64,000 bases of DNA from Hymenobacter mellowenesis. Its GTDB lineage: Bacteria > Bacteroidota > Bacteroidia > Cytophagales > Hymenobacteraceae. Made by a program: the position numbers and the translations under genes. The DNA is taken from contig NZ_JAUQSX010000013.1 in assembly GCF_030581005.1 (NCBI RefSeq), forward strand, positions 62,001 through 126,000, given 5' to 3'. The notes under the pieces are model-generated. The model did no database searches. It saw only the letters and a list, made by a program, of their open reading frames with translations, and was not told the origin of the DNA. Shown piece after piece: positions 1 to 8,449 of this stretch; within the stretch, counting starts at the first letter, position 1; each line of letters opens with the position of its first letter.

Positions 1-12
1 GGCATATAGGGT

Positions 13-129
13 GTAGAGACGCAATATCTTGCGTCTCGTCGTTGCTGATGTTGTTATGACCGCGCCGCCGATGTGGTTTTGCGTGGCCCCGACCGTTCAA
101 CGACGAGACGCAAGATATTGCGTCTCTAC
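13..129. repeat. Inverted repeat, family A, copy 1
   Basis: Two arms (13-44 and 98-129) are inverted copies of each other. Each arm is itself a small palindrome (GAGACGCAA, four bases, TTGCGTCTC), so the unit can fold as a cruciform. A second copy of the family lies at 63029-63122. The right arm ends 21 bases before the chosen start of the next gene, so the apparent in-frame upstream extension of that gene is repeat sequence. Confidence 0.85.
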
Positions 130-150
130 CTCGTTCTATCATCTTTTCTC

Positions 151-882
151 ATGTCTGCTTCCCCTTCCGGCTTTCCCATCATTCGGGGCGATGCCTTGGA
201 CTTCTACCTCGCCCAGGGCTACTACCGCATGCAGCAGGAGTTATTCACCTGCCACTTCGTGCCCTTCGGCAAACGCCTCTACACCGCCCACTGGCTGCGA
301 CTCGACCTAAGCCGCGTAACCTGGGGCCCGGAGCAGCGCCGGCTGCTGCGCCGCAACGCTCGGTTTACGGCCACCGTTCGACCATTCCGCCTCACCGAGG
401 AATACGAGGCGCTTTATGCCCGCTACCACGCCTCCATCACCTTCGATGCCGCCCCCACCATCGAAGCCGTGTTACTCGGCGGGGAGCCGCACAACGCCTT
501 CAACACCCAAGTCATCGAATTGCGCGACGGCGAGCGCCTGATTGCCGTCGGCATCTTCGACCGCGGCGAACGGACGCTGGCCGGCATCCTCAATTTCTAC
601 GACCCCGAATACCGCCAATTCAGCCTCGGCAAATACCTGCTGCTGCTGAAAACCGACCATGCCCGCCGCCTGGGGCTCGATTATTACTACCCCGGCTACC
701 TGGTGCACGGCTACCCGAAATTCGATTACAAGCTATTCGCCTGCGCGGCGGCCACCGAGGTTTTTGATAACGTGCGAGGCTTCTGGCAGCCGTTTTCCTG
801 GGAAATAGTCAACGCCCATTCAGCCGAACTGCTGGATGAATGGCTGCCCGAGGACCTGCGAGGAATGGTTGATAAAGCGTAA
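151..882 (+). CDS. Arginyl-tRNA--protein transferase-like (ATE/Bpt family) protein
   Basis: 243 residues. The C-terminal half resembles the ATE/Bpt aminoacyl-tRNA-protein transferases, which add Arg or Leu to protein N-termini to make N-degrons: an ILNFYDPEYRQFSLGKYLLL segment followed by YYYPGYLVHGYPKFDYK. The N-terminal half has the usual 'GYYRMQQ...WLRLDL' pattern but not the cysteine cluster of classical ATE N-domains; I see a single Cys there. The ATG at 151 is preferred because the longer reading frame from 73 runs through repeat A. The gene stands alone ahead of mnmG. The family assignment is good; the amino acid transferred and the substrate cannot be told from sequence. Confidence 0.75.
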   Translation: MSASPSGFPIIRGDALDFYLAQGYYRMQQELFTCHFVPFGKRLYTAHWLRLDLSRVTWGPEQRRLLRRNARFTATVRPFRLTEEYEALYARYHASITFDAAPTIEAVLLGGEPHNAFNTQVIELRDGERLIAVGIFDRGERTLAGILNFYDPEYRQFSLGKYLLLLKTDHARRLGLDYYYPGYLVHGYPKFDYKLFACAAATEVFDNVRGFWQPFSWEIVNAHSAELLDEWLPEDLRGMVDKA

Positions 883-919
883 ACCGTCCTGCTTAACCTG
901 AATTCTTAAACCCGCAAGC

Positions 920-935
920 CGTTTCACGTGAAACT
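920..935. other. parS-like site (ParB-binding palindrome)
   Basis: GTTTCACGTGAAAC (921-934) is a perfect 14-base palindrome. It matches 14 of 16 positions of the bacterial parS consensus TGTTNCACGTGAAACA; only the two outermost bases differ. It is in the gap before mnmG, in the same window as a perfect parS at 33561-33576. Function in ParB loading is inferred from the match. Confidence 0.6.
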
Positions 936-975
936 GGTGTTGGGCGTGGAATGCGTAATTTTGTAATTATCAATC

Positions 976-1097
976 GCGCAAGGTTTCGCAAGGTTAAAAG
1001 AGGTTTCGCAACGCGTGGAACCGCCTACTCCTGCTTTGTGTAGATGATGAGAACCAAAACCTTGCGAGACCTTTTTTAACCTCGCGAAACCTCGCGC
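976..1097. repeat. Imperfect inverted repeat upstream of mnmG
   Basis: Arms 976-1011 and 1062-1097 are near-complementary. Each contains GGTTTCGC(A/G)AGGTTAAAA-type units, so there is also a short direct repetition within each arm. The right arm ends 3 bases before the mnmG ATG, so if transcribed it would place a long hairpin over the start region. Confidence 0.75.
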
Positions 1098-1100
1098 TAT

Positions 1101-2969
1101 ATGTTTCAGCAAGAAGAATACGACGTCATTGTAGTGGGCGCGGGCCACGCCGGCTGCGAAGCCGCTGCCGCCGCTGCCAACCTCGGCTCGAAAGTGCTGC
1201 TGGTGACGATGAACATGAACACCATCGCCCAGATGTCGTGCAACCCGGCTATGGGCGGCGTGGCCAAGGGCCAGATTGTGCGCGAAATCGACGCGCTGGG
1301 CGGCCAGTCGGGCATCATCACCGACCAGACCATGATTCAGTTTCGGATGCTGAACCGCTCGAAAGGCCCCGCCATGTGGAGCCCACGCGCGCAAAGCGAC
1401 CGCATGCGCTTCGCCGAAGCCTGGCGCCTGACGCTGGAAGGCATCGCCAACGTGGACTTCTGGCAGGAAGCCGTGACTGGCATTGTGGTGGAAAACGACA
1501 CCGCGGTGGGCGTGAAAACCGCCCTCGGCATCGCGTTTCGCGGTAAGTCGGTGGTGCTCACCAACGGCACCTTCCTGAACGGCCTCATCCACATCGGCGA
1601 GAAGAATTTTGGGGGCGGCCGGGCGGCGGAGAAGGGCAGCCGGGGCATCACCGAGCAACTGGTGGAGCTGGGCTTTGAGGCCGGGCGCATGAAAACCGGC
1701 ACTCCGCCCCGCGTGGACGGCCGCAGCCTCGACTACTCCAAAATGGAAGCGCAGGGCGGCGACGAGGTGCCCAGCAAATTCTCTTACCTCGACACGCCGC
1801 GTCTCACCCAGCAGCGCCCCTGCTACATCACCTACACCAACGAGCGGGTGCACGACATCCTGCGCGAGGGATTCGAGAAGTCACCCATGTTCCAAGGCCG
1901 CATCAAGGGCCTGGGGCCGCGCTACTGCCCCAGCGTGGAAGACAAAATCAACCGCTTCGCCGACAAGGACCGCCACCAGATTTTCGTGGAGCCCGAGGGT
2001 TGGAGTACCGTGGAATGCTATGTGAACGGCTTCAGCAGCTCGCTGCCCGAGGACGTGCAGTACCGCGCCCTGCGCGAAATCGCGGGTTTTGAGAACGCCA
2101 AAATGTTCCGCCCCGGCTATGCCATCGAGTACGATTTTTTCCCGCCCACGCAGTTGGCGCTGACGCTCGAAACCAAGCTGATTGCGGGCCTGTATTTCGC
2201 AGGCCAGATTAACGGCACCACGGGCTACGAGGAGGCCGCCTGTCAGGGCCTGATGGCCGGTATTAACGCCCACAACAAAGTGCACGGCAAAGCACCGTTC
2301 GTGCTCAAAAGGAGCGAGGCATACATCGGTGTGCTCATTGATGACCTGGTGAACAAAGGCACCGACGAGCCATACCGCATGTTCACGAGCCGCGCCGAGC
2401 ACCGCATTCTGCTGCGCCAGGACAATGCGGATTTGCGCCTCACGCCGCTGGGCCACGAACTGGGCCTGGCCTCGGATGAGCGGCTGGAGCGCGTGCGGAT
2501 GAAGGAGGCGCAGACCGCCGAAATCGGCGTGCTGTTCCAGAAATTCGCCATCGAGCCGGCCGAAATCAACCCGCTCATGGTGGAGCTGGGCTCGGCCGAA
2601 ATCCACGAAAAAACCCGCGCCGTGAACCTGCTGCGCCGCCCCAACGTGGAGCTGGCCGACCTGCGCCGCGCCCTGCCCGCGCTGGACGAGGCGCTGGCCG
2701 CTTTCGATGCCGAGGCGCTGGAGCAGGCTATCATCAACATTAAGTACGAAACCTACTTGCTGAAAGAGCAGCAGCAAGCCGAGCGCATGCAGGAGCTGGA
2801 GAACTTCGTTATTCAGGGCCGGCTCGACTACCGCGCCATGCCCGCTCTCTCGCACGAGGCCCGCGAAAAGCTGCTCAAGATTCAGCCCGAAACCATTGGG
2901 CAGGCCTCGCGCATCAGCGGCATTTCGCCGGCCGATGTGTCGGTGCTGATGGTGTATCTGGGGCGGTAG
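1101..2969 (+). CDS. mnmG: tRNA uridine-5-carboxymethylaminomethyl modification enzyme MnmG
   Basis: 622 residues, the normal length for MnmG (GidA). With MnmE it builds the 5-carboxymethylaminomethyl group on wobble U34 of certain tRNAs, using FAD. The dinucleotide-binding motif GAGHAGCEA is at residues 13-21. Family blocks 'GGVAKGQIVREIDALGG' and 'PGYAIEYDFFPPTQL' and the conserved 'GTTGYEEAACQGL' segment are present, as is the C-terminal helical domain. ATG 1101 gives the expected N-terminus directly before the FAD motif. mnmG is commonly found near the replication origin, which fits the DnaA-box cluster 3.7 kb downstream. The next gene starts 1 base after the stop. Confidence 0.97.
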   Translation: MFQQEEYDVIVVGAGHAGCEAAAAAANLGSKVLLVTMNMNTIAQMSCNPAMGGVAKGQIVREIDALGGQSGIITDQTMIQFRMLNRSKGPAMWSPRAQSDRMRFAEAWRLTLEGIANVDFWQEAVTGIVVENDTAVGVKTALGIAFRGKSVVLTNGTFLNGLIHIGEKNFGGGRAAEKGSRGITEQLVELGFEAGRMKTGTPPRVDGRSLDYSKMEAQGGDEVPSKFSYLDTPRLTQQRPCYITYTNERVHDILREGFEKSPMFQGRIKGLGPRYCPSVEDKINRFADKDRHQIFVEPEGWSTVECYVNGFSSSLPEDVQYRALREIAGFENAKMFRPGYAIEYDFFPPTQLALTLETKLIAGLYFAGQINGTTGYEEAACQGLMAGINAHNKVHGKAPFVLKRSEAYIGVLIDDLVNKGTDEPYRMFTSRAEHRILLRQDNADLRLTPLGHELGLASDERLERVRMKEAQTAEIGVLFQKFAIEPAEINPLMVELGSAEIHEKTRAVNLLRRPNVELADLRRALPALDEALAAFDAEALEQAIINIKYETYLLKEQQQAERMQELENFVIQGRLDYRAMPALSHEAREKLLKIQPETIGQASRISGISPADVSVLMVYLGR

Positions 2970-2970
2970 G

Positions 2971-3339
2971 ATGAGTGCCGTGGCTCAATCTGGTGCTGTG
3001 CCAGCGTGGCGCTCTTCAAAGCGTAATTTTATAGCTACCCTGCTGCTTGTAGGCGTCCTGATTGGCGGCGCGCCCTGGCTGTATAATTCGGACCTGCTAT
3101 CACTGCTGGCCTTTGGGCTATTGGTGGGTTTGTTTATGATGGGCGGGCTGGCGGTTGGCTCGTTACTCCAGAATCTCTGGCGGCAACAGTGGCAACGCTC
3201 GGCAATTTGGTTGCTGTTGGCTTTGCTCAATTTGGCTGGCTGGTGGGTAAGCTACCGAGTGTGCATTGAAGCAGTGCAGCTAACCCTCTCCCCCGATGCC
3301 CCGGCTTTAGGCCCCTTATTGCAAGGGGCATTCAGGTGA
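2971..3339 (+). CDS. Small hypothetical membrane protein
   Basis: 122 residues starting 1 base after the mnmG stop, so probably co-translated with it. A polar N-terminal segment of about 20 residues is followed by three hydrophobic stretches (about 21-38, 42-66 and 78-98), consistent with three transmembrane helices. The last 20 residues are polar. I do not recognise a family. The tight spacing to mnmG and its membrane-like composition support a real gene. Confidence 0.7.
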   Translation: MSAVAQSGAVPAWRSSKRNFIATLLLVGVLIGGAPWLYNSDLLSLLAFGLLVGLFMMGGLAVGSLLQNLWRQQWQRSAIWLLLALLNLAGWWVSYRVCIEAVQLTLSPDAPALGPLLQGAFR

Positions 3340-3409
3340 CGGCTTGATAATTCCGCCGGTTCTTACTCCAACGCCTTATTTTTGTCTTCGGTCTTCGTAA
3401 TCCATTTCG

Positions 3410-4348
3410 GTGGCCAGCTTTATCTGTTTGCCCAAATCCGTGTCCTACGAACGTTTAGATAATTGCCCGGTCTGCGGCAAAACCGACTTCAAAAACAAGC
3501 TGGTGGTGGAAGACCGCACGGTGAGCCACGAAAGCTTCGCCATTGTGCAGTGCGCGGGCTGCAGCTTTCAGTTTACCAACCCGCGGCCGAGCGAGGCCGA
3601 AATCGGCAAATACTACGAGTCGGACGCTTACGTGTCGCACAATAGCGCCGCCCAGGGATTCGTGAATAAGGCCTACAAGGTGGCGCGGTTTTTCACCATG
3701 CGCCGCAAGGTGAGCTTGCTGAACAAGCTGGCGCCGCGCCGGGGCAAGCTGCTGGACTACGGCTGCGGCACGGGGCATTTCCTGGCGGCGGCCAAGTCGG
3801 GCGGCTGGCAGGTGGCCGGGCTGGAGCCCAACGCCCGCGCCCGCGAGGAAGCCAGCCAGCGCCTCGGCCAGCCCATCGGGCAGGAGAGTCTGGTGCAGTT
3901 TCAGCCCGGCACGTTCGATGCGATTACGCTCTGGCACGTGCTGGAGCACATTCATACGCTGAATGAGACACTGGCCCAACTGGTGGCGCTGCTGAAGCCC
4001 GAAGGTGTGCTGCTCATTGCCGTGCCCAACGTGGAAAGCCTCGACGCCCAGCACTACCGCGAGCTGTGGGCCGCCTACGACGTGCCCCGCCACCTCTACC
4101 ACTTCGCGCCCAAAACCATGGTCCAGCTGCTCAAGAAGCACAAGCTGGCCATCCGCCAGACGCTGCCCATGCCGCTCGATGCCTATTACGTGAGCATGCT
4201 CAGCGAGAAGCACAAGGCCGAGCGGGCGGGCGGCCTGCTCACCGTGCTCAAGGCCGGCTACAAGTCGAATGTGTACGCCGAGGAGCACGAAGGGCAGTAT
4301 TCGAGCTTGCTGTACGTGGCCGGGCGGCGCGCCCCGGCCGGCGCCTGA
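3410..4348 (+). CDS. Class I SAM-dependent methyltransferase with N-terminal zinc ribbon
   Basis: 312 residues. The N-terminus carries two CxxC pairs (Cys19/22 and Cys48/51), a likely zinc ribbon. A Rossmann-type methyltransferase domain follows, with motif I LLDYGCGTGHF (about 114-124) and a 'LWHVLEHI' motif (174-181), as in Methyltransf_23-type enzymes. The start is GTG at 3410; an in-frame GTG at 3440 is also possible and would keep the whole zinc ribbon. The stop overlaps the next ATG by one base (TGATG), indicating translational coupling. Substrate unknown; similar proteins are often in cell-surface polysaccharide or metabolite pathways, but nothing here fixes that. Confidence 0.85.
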   Translation: MASFICLPKSVSYERLDNCPVCGKTDFKNKLVVEDRTVSHESFAIVQCAGCSFQFTNPRPSEAEIGKYYESDAYVSHNSAAQGFVNKAYKVARFFTMRRKVSLLNKLAPRRGKLLDYGCGTGHFLAAAKSGGWQVAGLEPNARAREEASQRLGQPIGQESLVQFQPGTFDAITLWHVLEHIHTLNETLAQLVALLKPEGVLLIAVPNVESLDAQHYRELWAAYDVPRHLYHFAPKTMVQLLKKHKLAIRQTLPMPLDAYYVSMLSEKHKAERAGGLLTVLKAGYKSNVYAEEHEGQYSSLLYVAGRRAPAGA

Positions 4349-4641
4349 TGCGGCGGGCGGCGCGCCGGTGGGGGAGGGGCTTGGTGCTGGCCGCGTGCCT
4401 GCTGCCGGCCGCCCGCGCCCAAACGCTGCCCGCCACGCCGCCCGCGCCCGTCGTGGCGCCGCGCCCGGACTCGGTCAAAACTCCCGCGCCGACCTTTGTG
4501 GCCGATACCGCCCGCACGGTCACTGTCGTTACCACCGAGCCGAGCGATGCCGTGACGCGCCGCCTGGCGTGGCGCATCGGGGCGGCCATTGTTGTTCTCA
4601 CGCTTTCCACGCTGCTTCTCTATAATGTCCGTTCGCGCTGA
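4348..4641 (+). CDS. Small membrane protein with signal peptide and C-terminal anchor
   Basis: 97 residues. The ATG overlaps the stop codon of the methyltransferase gene (TGATG). It has a signal-peptide-like N-terminus (arginines, then LVLAACLLPAARAQ), a proline/alanine/threonine-rich middle, and one hydrophobic segment near the C-terminus (IGAAIVVLTLSTLLLY) ending in basic residues. The longer frame open from 4066 is a shadow of the methyltransferase. The end overlaps the next gene by 17 bases. No family recognised; the overlaps on both sides argue that it is real. Confidence 0.65.
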   Translation: MRRAARRWGRGLVLAACLLPAARAQTLPATPPAPVVAPRPDSVKTPAPTFVADTARTVTVVTTEPSDAVTRRLAWRIGAAIVVLTLSTLLLYNVRSR

Positions 4642-6259
4642 ACTGCTGGCTCTGCTGGCGCTGGTTGCCTTGCTTGAAAGCTGCGCCGCCGTGGCCCCGC
4701 CCCTGGGCGGCCCGCGCGACCGAATTGCCCCGCGCCGCATCAGCAGCTCGCCCGACAGCGCAGCCCGCAACGTGAAGCAGCAGTTTGTGCGGCTCATCTT
4801 TTCGGAACCCGTCGTCACCAAAGACCTGAGCAAAAACCTGCTCATCACGCCCCAGCTGGCCGAAGACAACCCCTACAAGCTGCGCGAAGACCGCAACTCC
4901 GTCACGCTGCTCTTCGACAAGCCGCTGGACCCGAACACCACCTACAGCTTCAATTTCCGCGAGGGTATTGTGGACATCACCGAAGGGCTGCCGGCTAAAA
5001 ACGCGGTAGTCAACTTCAGCACCGGCGCTGTGCTCGACTCGGGCCGCGTCACTGGCACCGTCACCGACCTGCTCACGGCCAAGCCCGTGGGCGAAGCCAG
5101 CATCGGCCTCTACCGTACCATCGACACGGCCGGCGTGCGCCGCGGCCGGCCCTACTACACGGCCCTCACCGACAAGGAAGGCAAGTTCAACCTGGGTTTT
5201 TTGAAGGACGGCACTTACAAAATCTACGCCATCGGCGACAAGAACAACAACGGCCGCTACGACGACGGCGAGAAGATTGGCTACCTGCCCGCGCCCATCA
5301 CCATTGCCGGCCGCACCGGCCAGCCCGTGGTCCTGGTGCTTACCCAGCCCGACCGCCGTCCGCCGTTGCTCACCACCCGCACGCCCAGTCCCACGCAACT
5401 GCGTTTGGGGTTCAACGAAGCCTTGCGCACGGCCACCCTCATCACGCTGGGAGCCGGCCCTAAGCCCGAGGTGCTGGCCGAAGCTACCCAGCTCACCGAC
5501 CGGGGCCGTACGCTGGTGCTTTATAAAACGCCCGATGTGGGCGACGGCCGCTACCTCCTCACCATGGCCGACAGCACCGGCAATGTGGGCCGCGACACCC
5601 TACAGGTGAAGTTCCCGGTGCCGCCGGCCACGGCCAAAAAAGTAGCCCTTCCCACGTTGTATAACGTGGAAGGCAGCCCCCGGAAGGTGTACCCCGAAGG
5701 CCAGGTACGCTTCCAGTTTCTGGTGCCGGTACGGGTGGCCAGCGGCAAGCCCTTCGGCACCCTCATCGAAGATTCAACCAAGCGCCGCCCCCTGCGCCTG
5801 CCCGCCGACGGCACCCTCAACGCCGACCGCACAGAGCTAGGCGTGCGCTTCAACAGCAAAGCCAAAACCCGGCTCGAAATCGTGCTCGACAGCACGGCCA
5901 TCACCGCCATCACAGGCCAGGACCTGCGCCTGCGGCCTCTGCGCCTGGGTATCAGCGAGCAGGACGTGTCGACCAGCCTCTCGGGCACAATCACCACGAA
6001 GGAGAAGAACTTCGAGCTGCAGCTCCTCGATTCCAAGCTACAGGTGGTGGCCAGCCTGGCCTCGCCCAAAGGCAAGTACCTATTCTCCGACATCGCGCCC
6101 GGCACCTACCGCCTGCGCGTGCTCATCGATGCCGACGGCGACGGCCGCTGGCGCGGCGGCGACCCCAACCTGCTCCTCCCGCCCGAGCCCGTGTACCTCG
6201 ACCCCAAGCCCCAGCAAATCCGGGCCGGCTTCGATATTGAGGAGCCGCTCAGCTTTTAG
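4625..6259 (+). CDS. Ig-like domain (Big_5) lipoprotein
   Basis: 544 residues. The N-terminus is a lipoprotein signal with lipobox LESC and the lipidated cysteine at residue 20. A bacterial Ig-like Big_5 domain follows (about 30-135; 'IFSEPVVTKDLSKNLLITP', 'LDPNTTYSFNF'), then carboxypeptidase-regulatory-like beta modules. Two 'GDKNNNGRYDDGE' / 'DADGDGRWRGGD' loops look like EF-hand-type calcium sites. Bacteroidota genomes commonly carry one such protein in the outer membrane or periplasm. It overlaps the preceding small gene by 17 bases, so the three genes from 3410 form one transcription unit. Its exact role is not known to me. Confidence 0.85.
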   Translation: MSVRAELLALLALVALLESCAAVAPPLGGPRDRIAPRRISSSPDSAARNVKQQFVRLIFSEPVVTKDLSKNLLITPQLAEDNPYKLREDRNSVTLLFDKPLDPNTTYSFNFREGIVDITEGLPAKNAVVNFSTGAVLDSGRVTGTVTDLLTAKPVGEASIGLYRTIDTAGVRRGRPYYTALTDKEGKFNLGFLKDGTYKIYAIGDKNNNGRYDDGEKIGYLPAPITIAGRTGQPVVLVLTQPDRRPPLLTTRTPSPTQLRLGFNEALRTATLITLGAGPKPEVLAEATQLTDRGRTLVLYKTPDVGDGRYLLTMADSTGNVGRDTLQVKFPVPPATAKKVALPTLYNVEGSPRKVYPEGQVRFQFLVPVRVASGKPFGTLIEDSTKRRPLRLPADGTLNADRTELGVRFNSKAKTRLEIVLDSTAITAITGQDLRLRPLRLGISEQDVSTSLSGTITTKEKNFELQLLDSKLQVVASLASPKGKYLFSDIAPGTYRLRVLIDADGDGRWRGGDPNLLLPPEPVYLDPKPQQIRAGFDIEEPLSF

Positions 6260-6282
6260 ATAACCATTCCAGAGACTTTTCC

Positions 6283-6334
6283 GAGCCCCGGCCGGGCGGC
6301 ACCTCTTCGGTTGAGGGCCGTTTGACCGGGGCTC
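6283..6334 (+). terminator. Possible hairpin terminator after the lipoprotein gene
   Basis: GAGCCCCGG (6283-6291) pairs with CCGGGGCTC (6326-6334). The loop is long and itself GC-rich, and no T-run follows. It is placed correctly, 24 bases after the stop, but it could be just another intergenic repeat. Confidence 0.4.
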
Positions 6335-6439
6335 TGGCGTTGGGGGTGGTTTTGAAGTCGCTACGCGGTGTCTCGGGTTGCATAGTGGCAGTGTAAGATG
6401 AGGGAGCTTTTAAAGCAATTTTCAGGTGGATGACTGGAC

Positions 6440-6532
6440 GATGTCGGGGCGGGGCTTGCCCCCGCCCGCCGTTATACAGAATCGTTGCACTGGCGCAAGC
6501 GTCCGGGCGGGGGCAAGCCCCGCCCCTACATC
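6440..6532. repeat. Inverted repeat, family F
   Basis: Arms 6440-6468 and 6504-6532 are 29 bases each and nearly perfectly complementary (GGGGCGGGGCTTGCCCCCGC core). It lies between the lipoprotein gene and the DnaA-box cluster. No second copy was seen in this window. Confidence 0.85.
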
Positions 6533-6629
6533 GTTCAAATGCCCTAACCTGCCGTCAGGTGTTCGGCGTCAGTTGGGGTAGCGGTTAGCACCGCTTAATA
6601 GGTAATTAACACGCCCACCACAGCCTTTC

Positions 6630-7125
6630 GTGGATAACCAACCTTTGATTCCAGTTACTGCGGGCCGTTTTGAGCAATAATCCACCGGTTTTCCACGGGC
6701 TTTTCCACAGCGTTTTCGGCTTGTGGGAAATTTCGGGGATAACCTGGGGGAAACATGGGGAGAAGCGGGGGATAAATGGGGTACAAGTTTTTTTGGTGCT
6801 TTCAGCGCCCACACAGGGCATTTTCCCCGTGGATAACCGTGGATAACTTCCCCAGCCCAGCAGCCCTTCCCACACCCTCACTTTTCGTGGGGATAGGGAA
6901 ATGTGGAAACCCGGTGTAGATGTTGAAAAATGAATTAACCTGTAGATAATCAGTAATTTGTTTTCCACAATGCCGCTGTATAGCGCGTGGATAAGGCCAC
7001 TGTTTCCCCCACGTTATCCACGCTGGGGATAACCTCGCGGGCTTATCCACTTATCAACGGACCTAATGAGTGGAAACAAAAAGAGTTTTTAAGAAAAAAA
7101 TTTAATCAAAAATTAAAAGTGGGGA
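6630..7125. other. oriC: Candidate chromosomal replication origin (oriC)
   Basis: The core DnaA box TTATCCAC occurs exactly six times in 421 bases: 6630-6637, 6829-6836, 6839-6846 and 6987-6994 on the minus strand, 7014-7021 and 7043-7050 on the plus strand. Near-matches include TTTTCCACA at 6701-6709 and 6961-6969, TTATCTACA at 6941-6949 (minus) and TAATCCAC at 6678-6685. The cluster is followed at 7081-7125 by an AT-rich stretch in an otherwise GC-rich genome, as expected of an unwinding element. Two more perfect nonamers lie at 8450-8484. mnmG, parS, recF and a DUF721 gene are nearby. dnaA itself is not in the window. The non-coding interval 6260-7287 holds this cluster, repeat F and nothing else I can see. 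Confidence 0.75.
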
Positions 7126-7287
7126 AAACCCAAAGAGGAAAAGTCTGAGCTCCCAAAAGCCGGCTTCCAAAAAAAAGATGCCCAGCCGCCGCACTTCGCC
7201 AAAAGCCGGCTTGCGGTTTCGGCGCGAATCCGTATGGGTTATGCACACCGCGCTGATTGCGTTTCAAACCTTGATTCAGGTTCCCCC

Positions 7288-7782
7288 ATGCCGTTCGATT
7301 ACACTCTCGATTTCCACACCGTCGATTTCCGCCAGCACCCCGAGCTCTACCGCGTGGGCCGGGGCGAGCAGGGCGTGCTGCTGGTGCAGCCCTACAAGGG
7401 CGAAATTTTGCCGCACTGGCGATTCAAAGACGCGGCGGCGGCCCGGGAGTCGTCGGAGACGATTTACAGTCTGTTTGAAGCGTATTTGAATGCCCACGAT
7501 TTTGTGGGGGCCGACATGGCCCGCAAATTCATCCAGATGGGTTTCACCCGGGCCCGGCGCTACGCCAACCACAAGGGCGGCAAGAAATACGCCGGCCCCG
7601 TGCCCGACGATAAAAAAGGCCAGAGCGGCGCCCACGGCCGCGCCGAGCTGCCCCGCACCACCCACCCCGATGTGGATAAGGTGGAAGCCGCCGCCATTTT
7701 CAAGCGCAAGTGGGACGAGGCCAAGGCCAACCCCGAATATATCCGGCAGAAGGAGGCGTTTGTGGAAAAGTATGGCAAGTGA
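7288..7782 (+). CDS. DUF4385 family protein
   Basis: 164 residues. The protein matches the DUF4385 pattern nearly end to end: 'FDYTLDFHTVDFRQHPELYR', 'VGRGEQGVLLVQPYKGEILP', 'HWRFK', 'DFVGADMARKFIQMG' and 'TRARRYANHKGGKKY'. ATG 7288 is preferred over the longer frame from 7234 because the family normally begins within a few residues of 'FDY'. Function is unknown; the basic C-terminal half (ARRYANHKGGKKY) suggests nucleic-acid contact, but that is a guess. It is the first gene to the right of the oriC-like cluster. Confidence 0.85.
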   Translation: MPFDYTLDFHTVDFRQHPELYRVGRGEQGVLLVQPYKGEILPHWRFKDAAAARESSETIYSLFEAYLNAHDFVGADMARKFIQMGFTRARRYANHKGGKKYAGPVPDDKKGQSGAHGRAELPRTTHPDVDKVEAAAIFKRKWDEAKANPEYIRQKEAFVEKYGK

Positions 7783-7804
7783 GGGGATAAGTCAGCATTA
7801 AAAA

Positions 7805-7912
7805 AGAACGTCATGCCGAGCGCAGCGCAGCATCTCGCCCGCCTCCAGTAAACCTTTCGATTGGATTGCATTGCGCGGGCAAGATGCTGCGCTGCGCTCG
7901 GCATGACGTTCT
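7805..7912. repeat. Inverted repeat, family B, copy 1
   Basis: Arms 7805-7842 and 7875-7912 are complementary. The outer end is AGAACGTCATG and the inner part is CCGAGCGCAGCGCAGCATCT. The same AGAACGTCATG terminus occurs in copies at 10141-10258, 18369-18475 and 48178-48287, while the inner part differs between copies. Confidence 0.85.
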
Positions 7913-7923
7913 GTATCCCTGCC

Positions 7924-7931
7924 TACCTTTG
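7924..7931 (+). promoter_or_regulatory. Bacteroidota -7 promoter element (TAccTTTG)
   Basis: TACCTTTG matches the Bacteroidota -7 consensus TAnnTTTG exactly and lies 24 bases before the ATG at 7956. I do not see a clear -33 TTTG. It begins 11 bases after repeat B ends. Confidence 0.55.
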
Positions 7932-7955
7932 CTTACCATCCCTTACCCCAACCGC

Positions 7956-8441
7956 ATGAGCACCACGCAACCCTCCAGCATCGAGGAAAACGAAATTATC
8001 CTGGGCACCGGCATGGGCCCCCTGCGCTTCGGCGCCACCATGGACGAAGTGCGCACCCTCGTGGGCGAGCCCGAAGAAATCGAAGAGTCCGACGACGACG
8101 ACGATTTCGAGCACCAGGCCTGGAACTACCACGAGGAAGACTACCTGCTGTCGCTCTACTTCGACCGTGAAGACGATTTCCGCCTAAGCTGCATCGAAAC
8201 CGACAACCCCAACATGCGCCTCTTCGGCGAAGCCATTTTCGGCCTCAGCCTTGACCAGGTGAAGGCGCTGATGGCCCGCCACAACCAGCCCACCCCCGAG
8301 GTGGAAACCATGGAAGAGGGTGCGGTGCGCCTCTCCTACGAGAAGTCGATGATTGACCTCTACTTCGAGGAAGGCGAGCTGCAGTTCGTCAATTTCGGCG
8401 TCTTCATCAACGACGACATGGAGGTGCAGTGGCCTAAGTAG
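7956..8441 (+). CDS. Acidic hypothetical protein
   Basis: 161 residues, very acidic, with an EEIEESDDDDDFEH run at about residues 43-56. No signal peptide or membrane segment. The opening 'GTGMGPLRFGATMDEVRTLVGEPEEIEE' looks like the small 'GMGPLKLGMTkeEV...LGkP' repeat modules found in immunity-like or SMI1-type proteins and resembles a short beta/alpha domain occurring twice ('FGLSLDQVKALMARHNQP' may be the second). ATG 7956 is chosen because the frame upstream lies in repeat B and the promoter element is at 7924. No firm family. Confidence 0.7.
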   Translation: MSTTQPSSIEENEIILGTGMGPLRFGATMDEVRTLVGEPEEIEESDDDDDFEHQAWNYHEEDYLLSLYFDREDDFRLSCIETDNPNMRLFGEAIFGLSLDQVKALMARHNQPTPEVETMEEGAVRLSYEKSMIDLYFEEGELQFVNFGVFINDDMEVQWPK

Positions 8442-8449
8442 AGGTTGGG

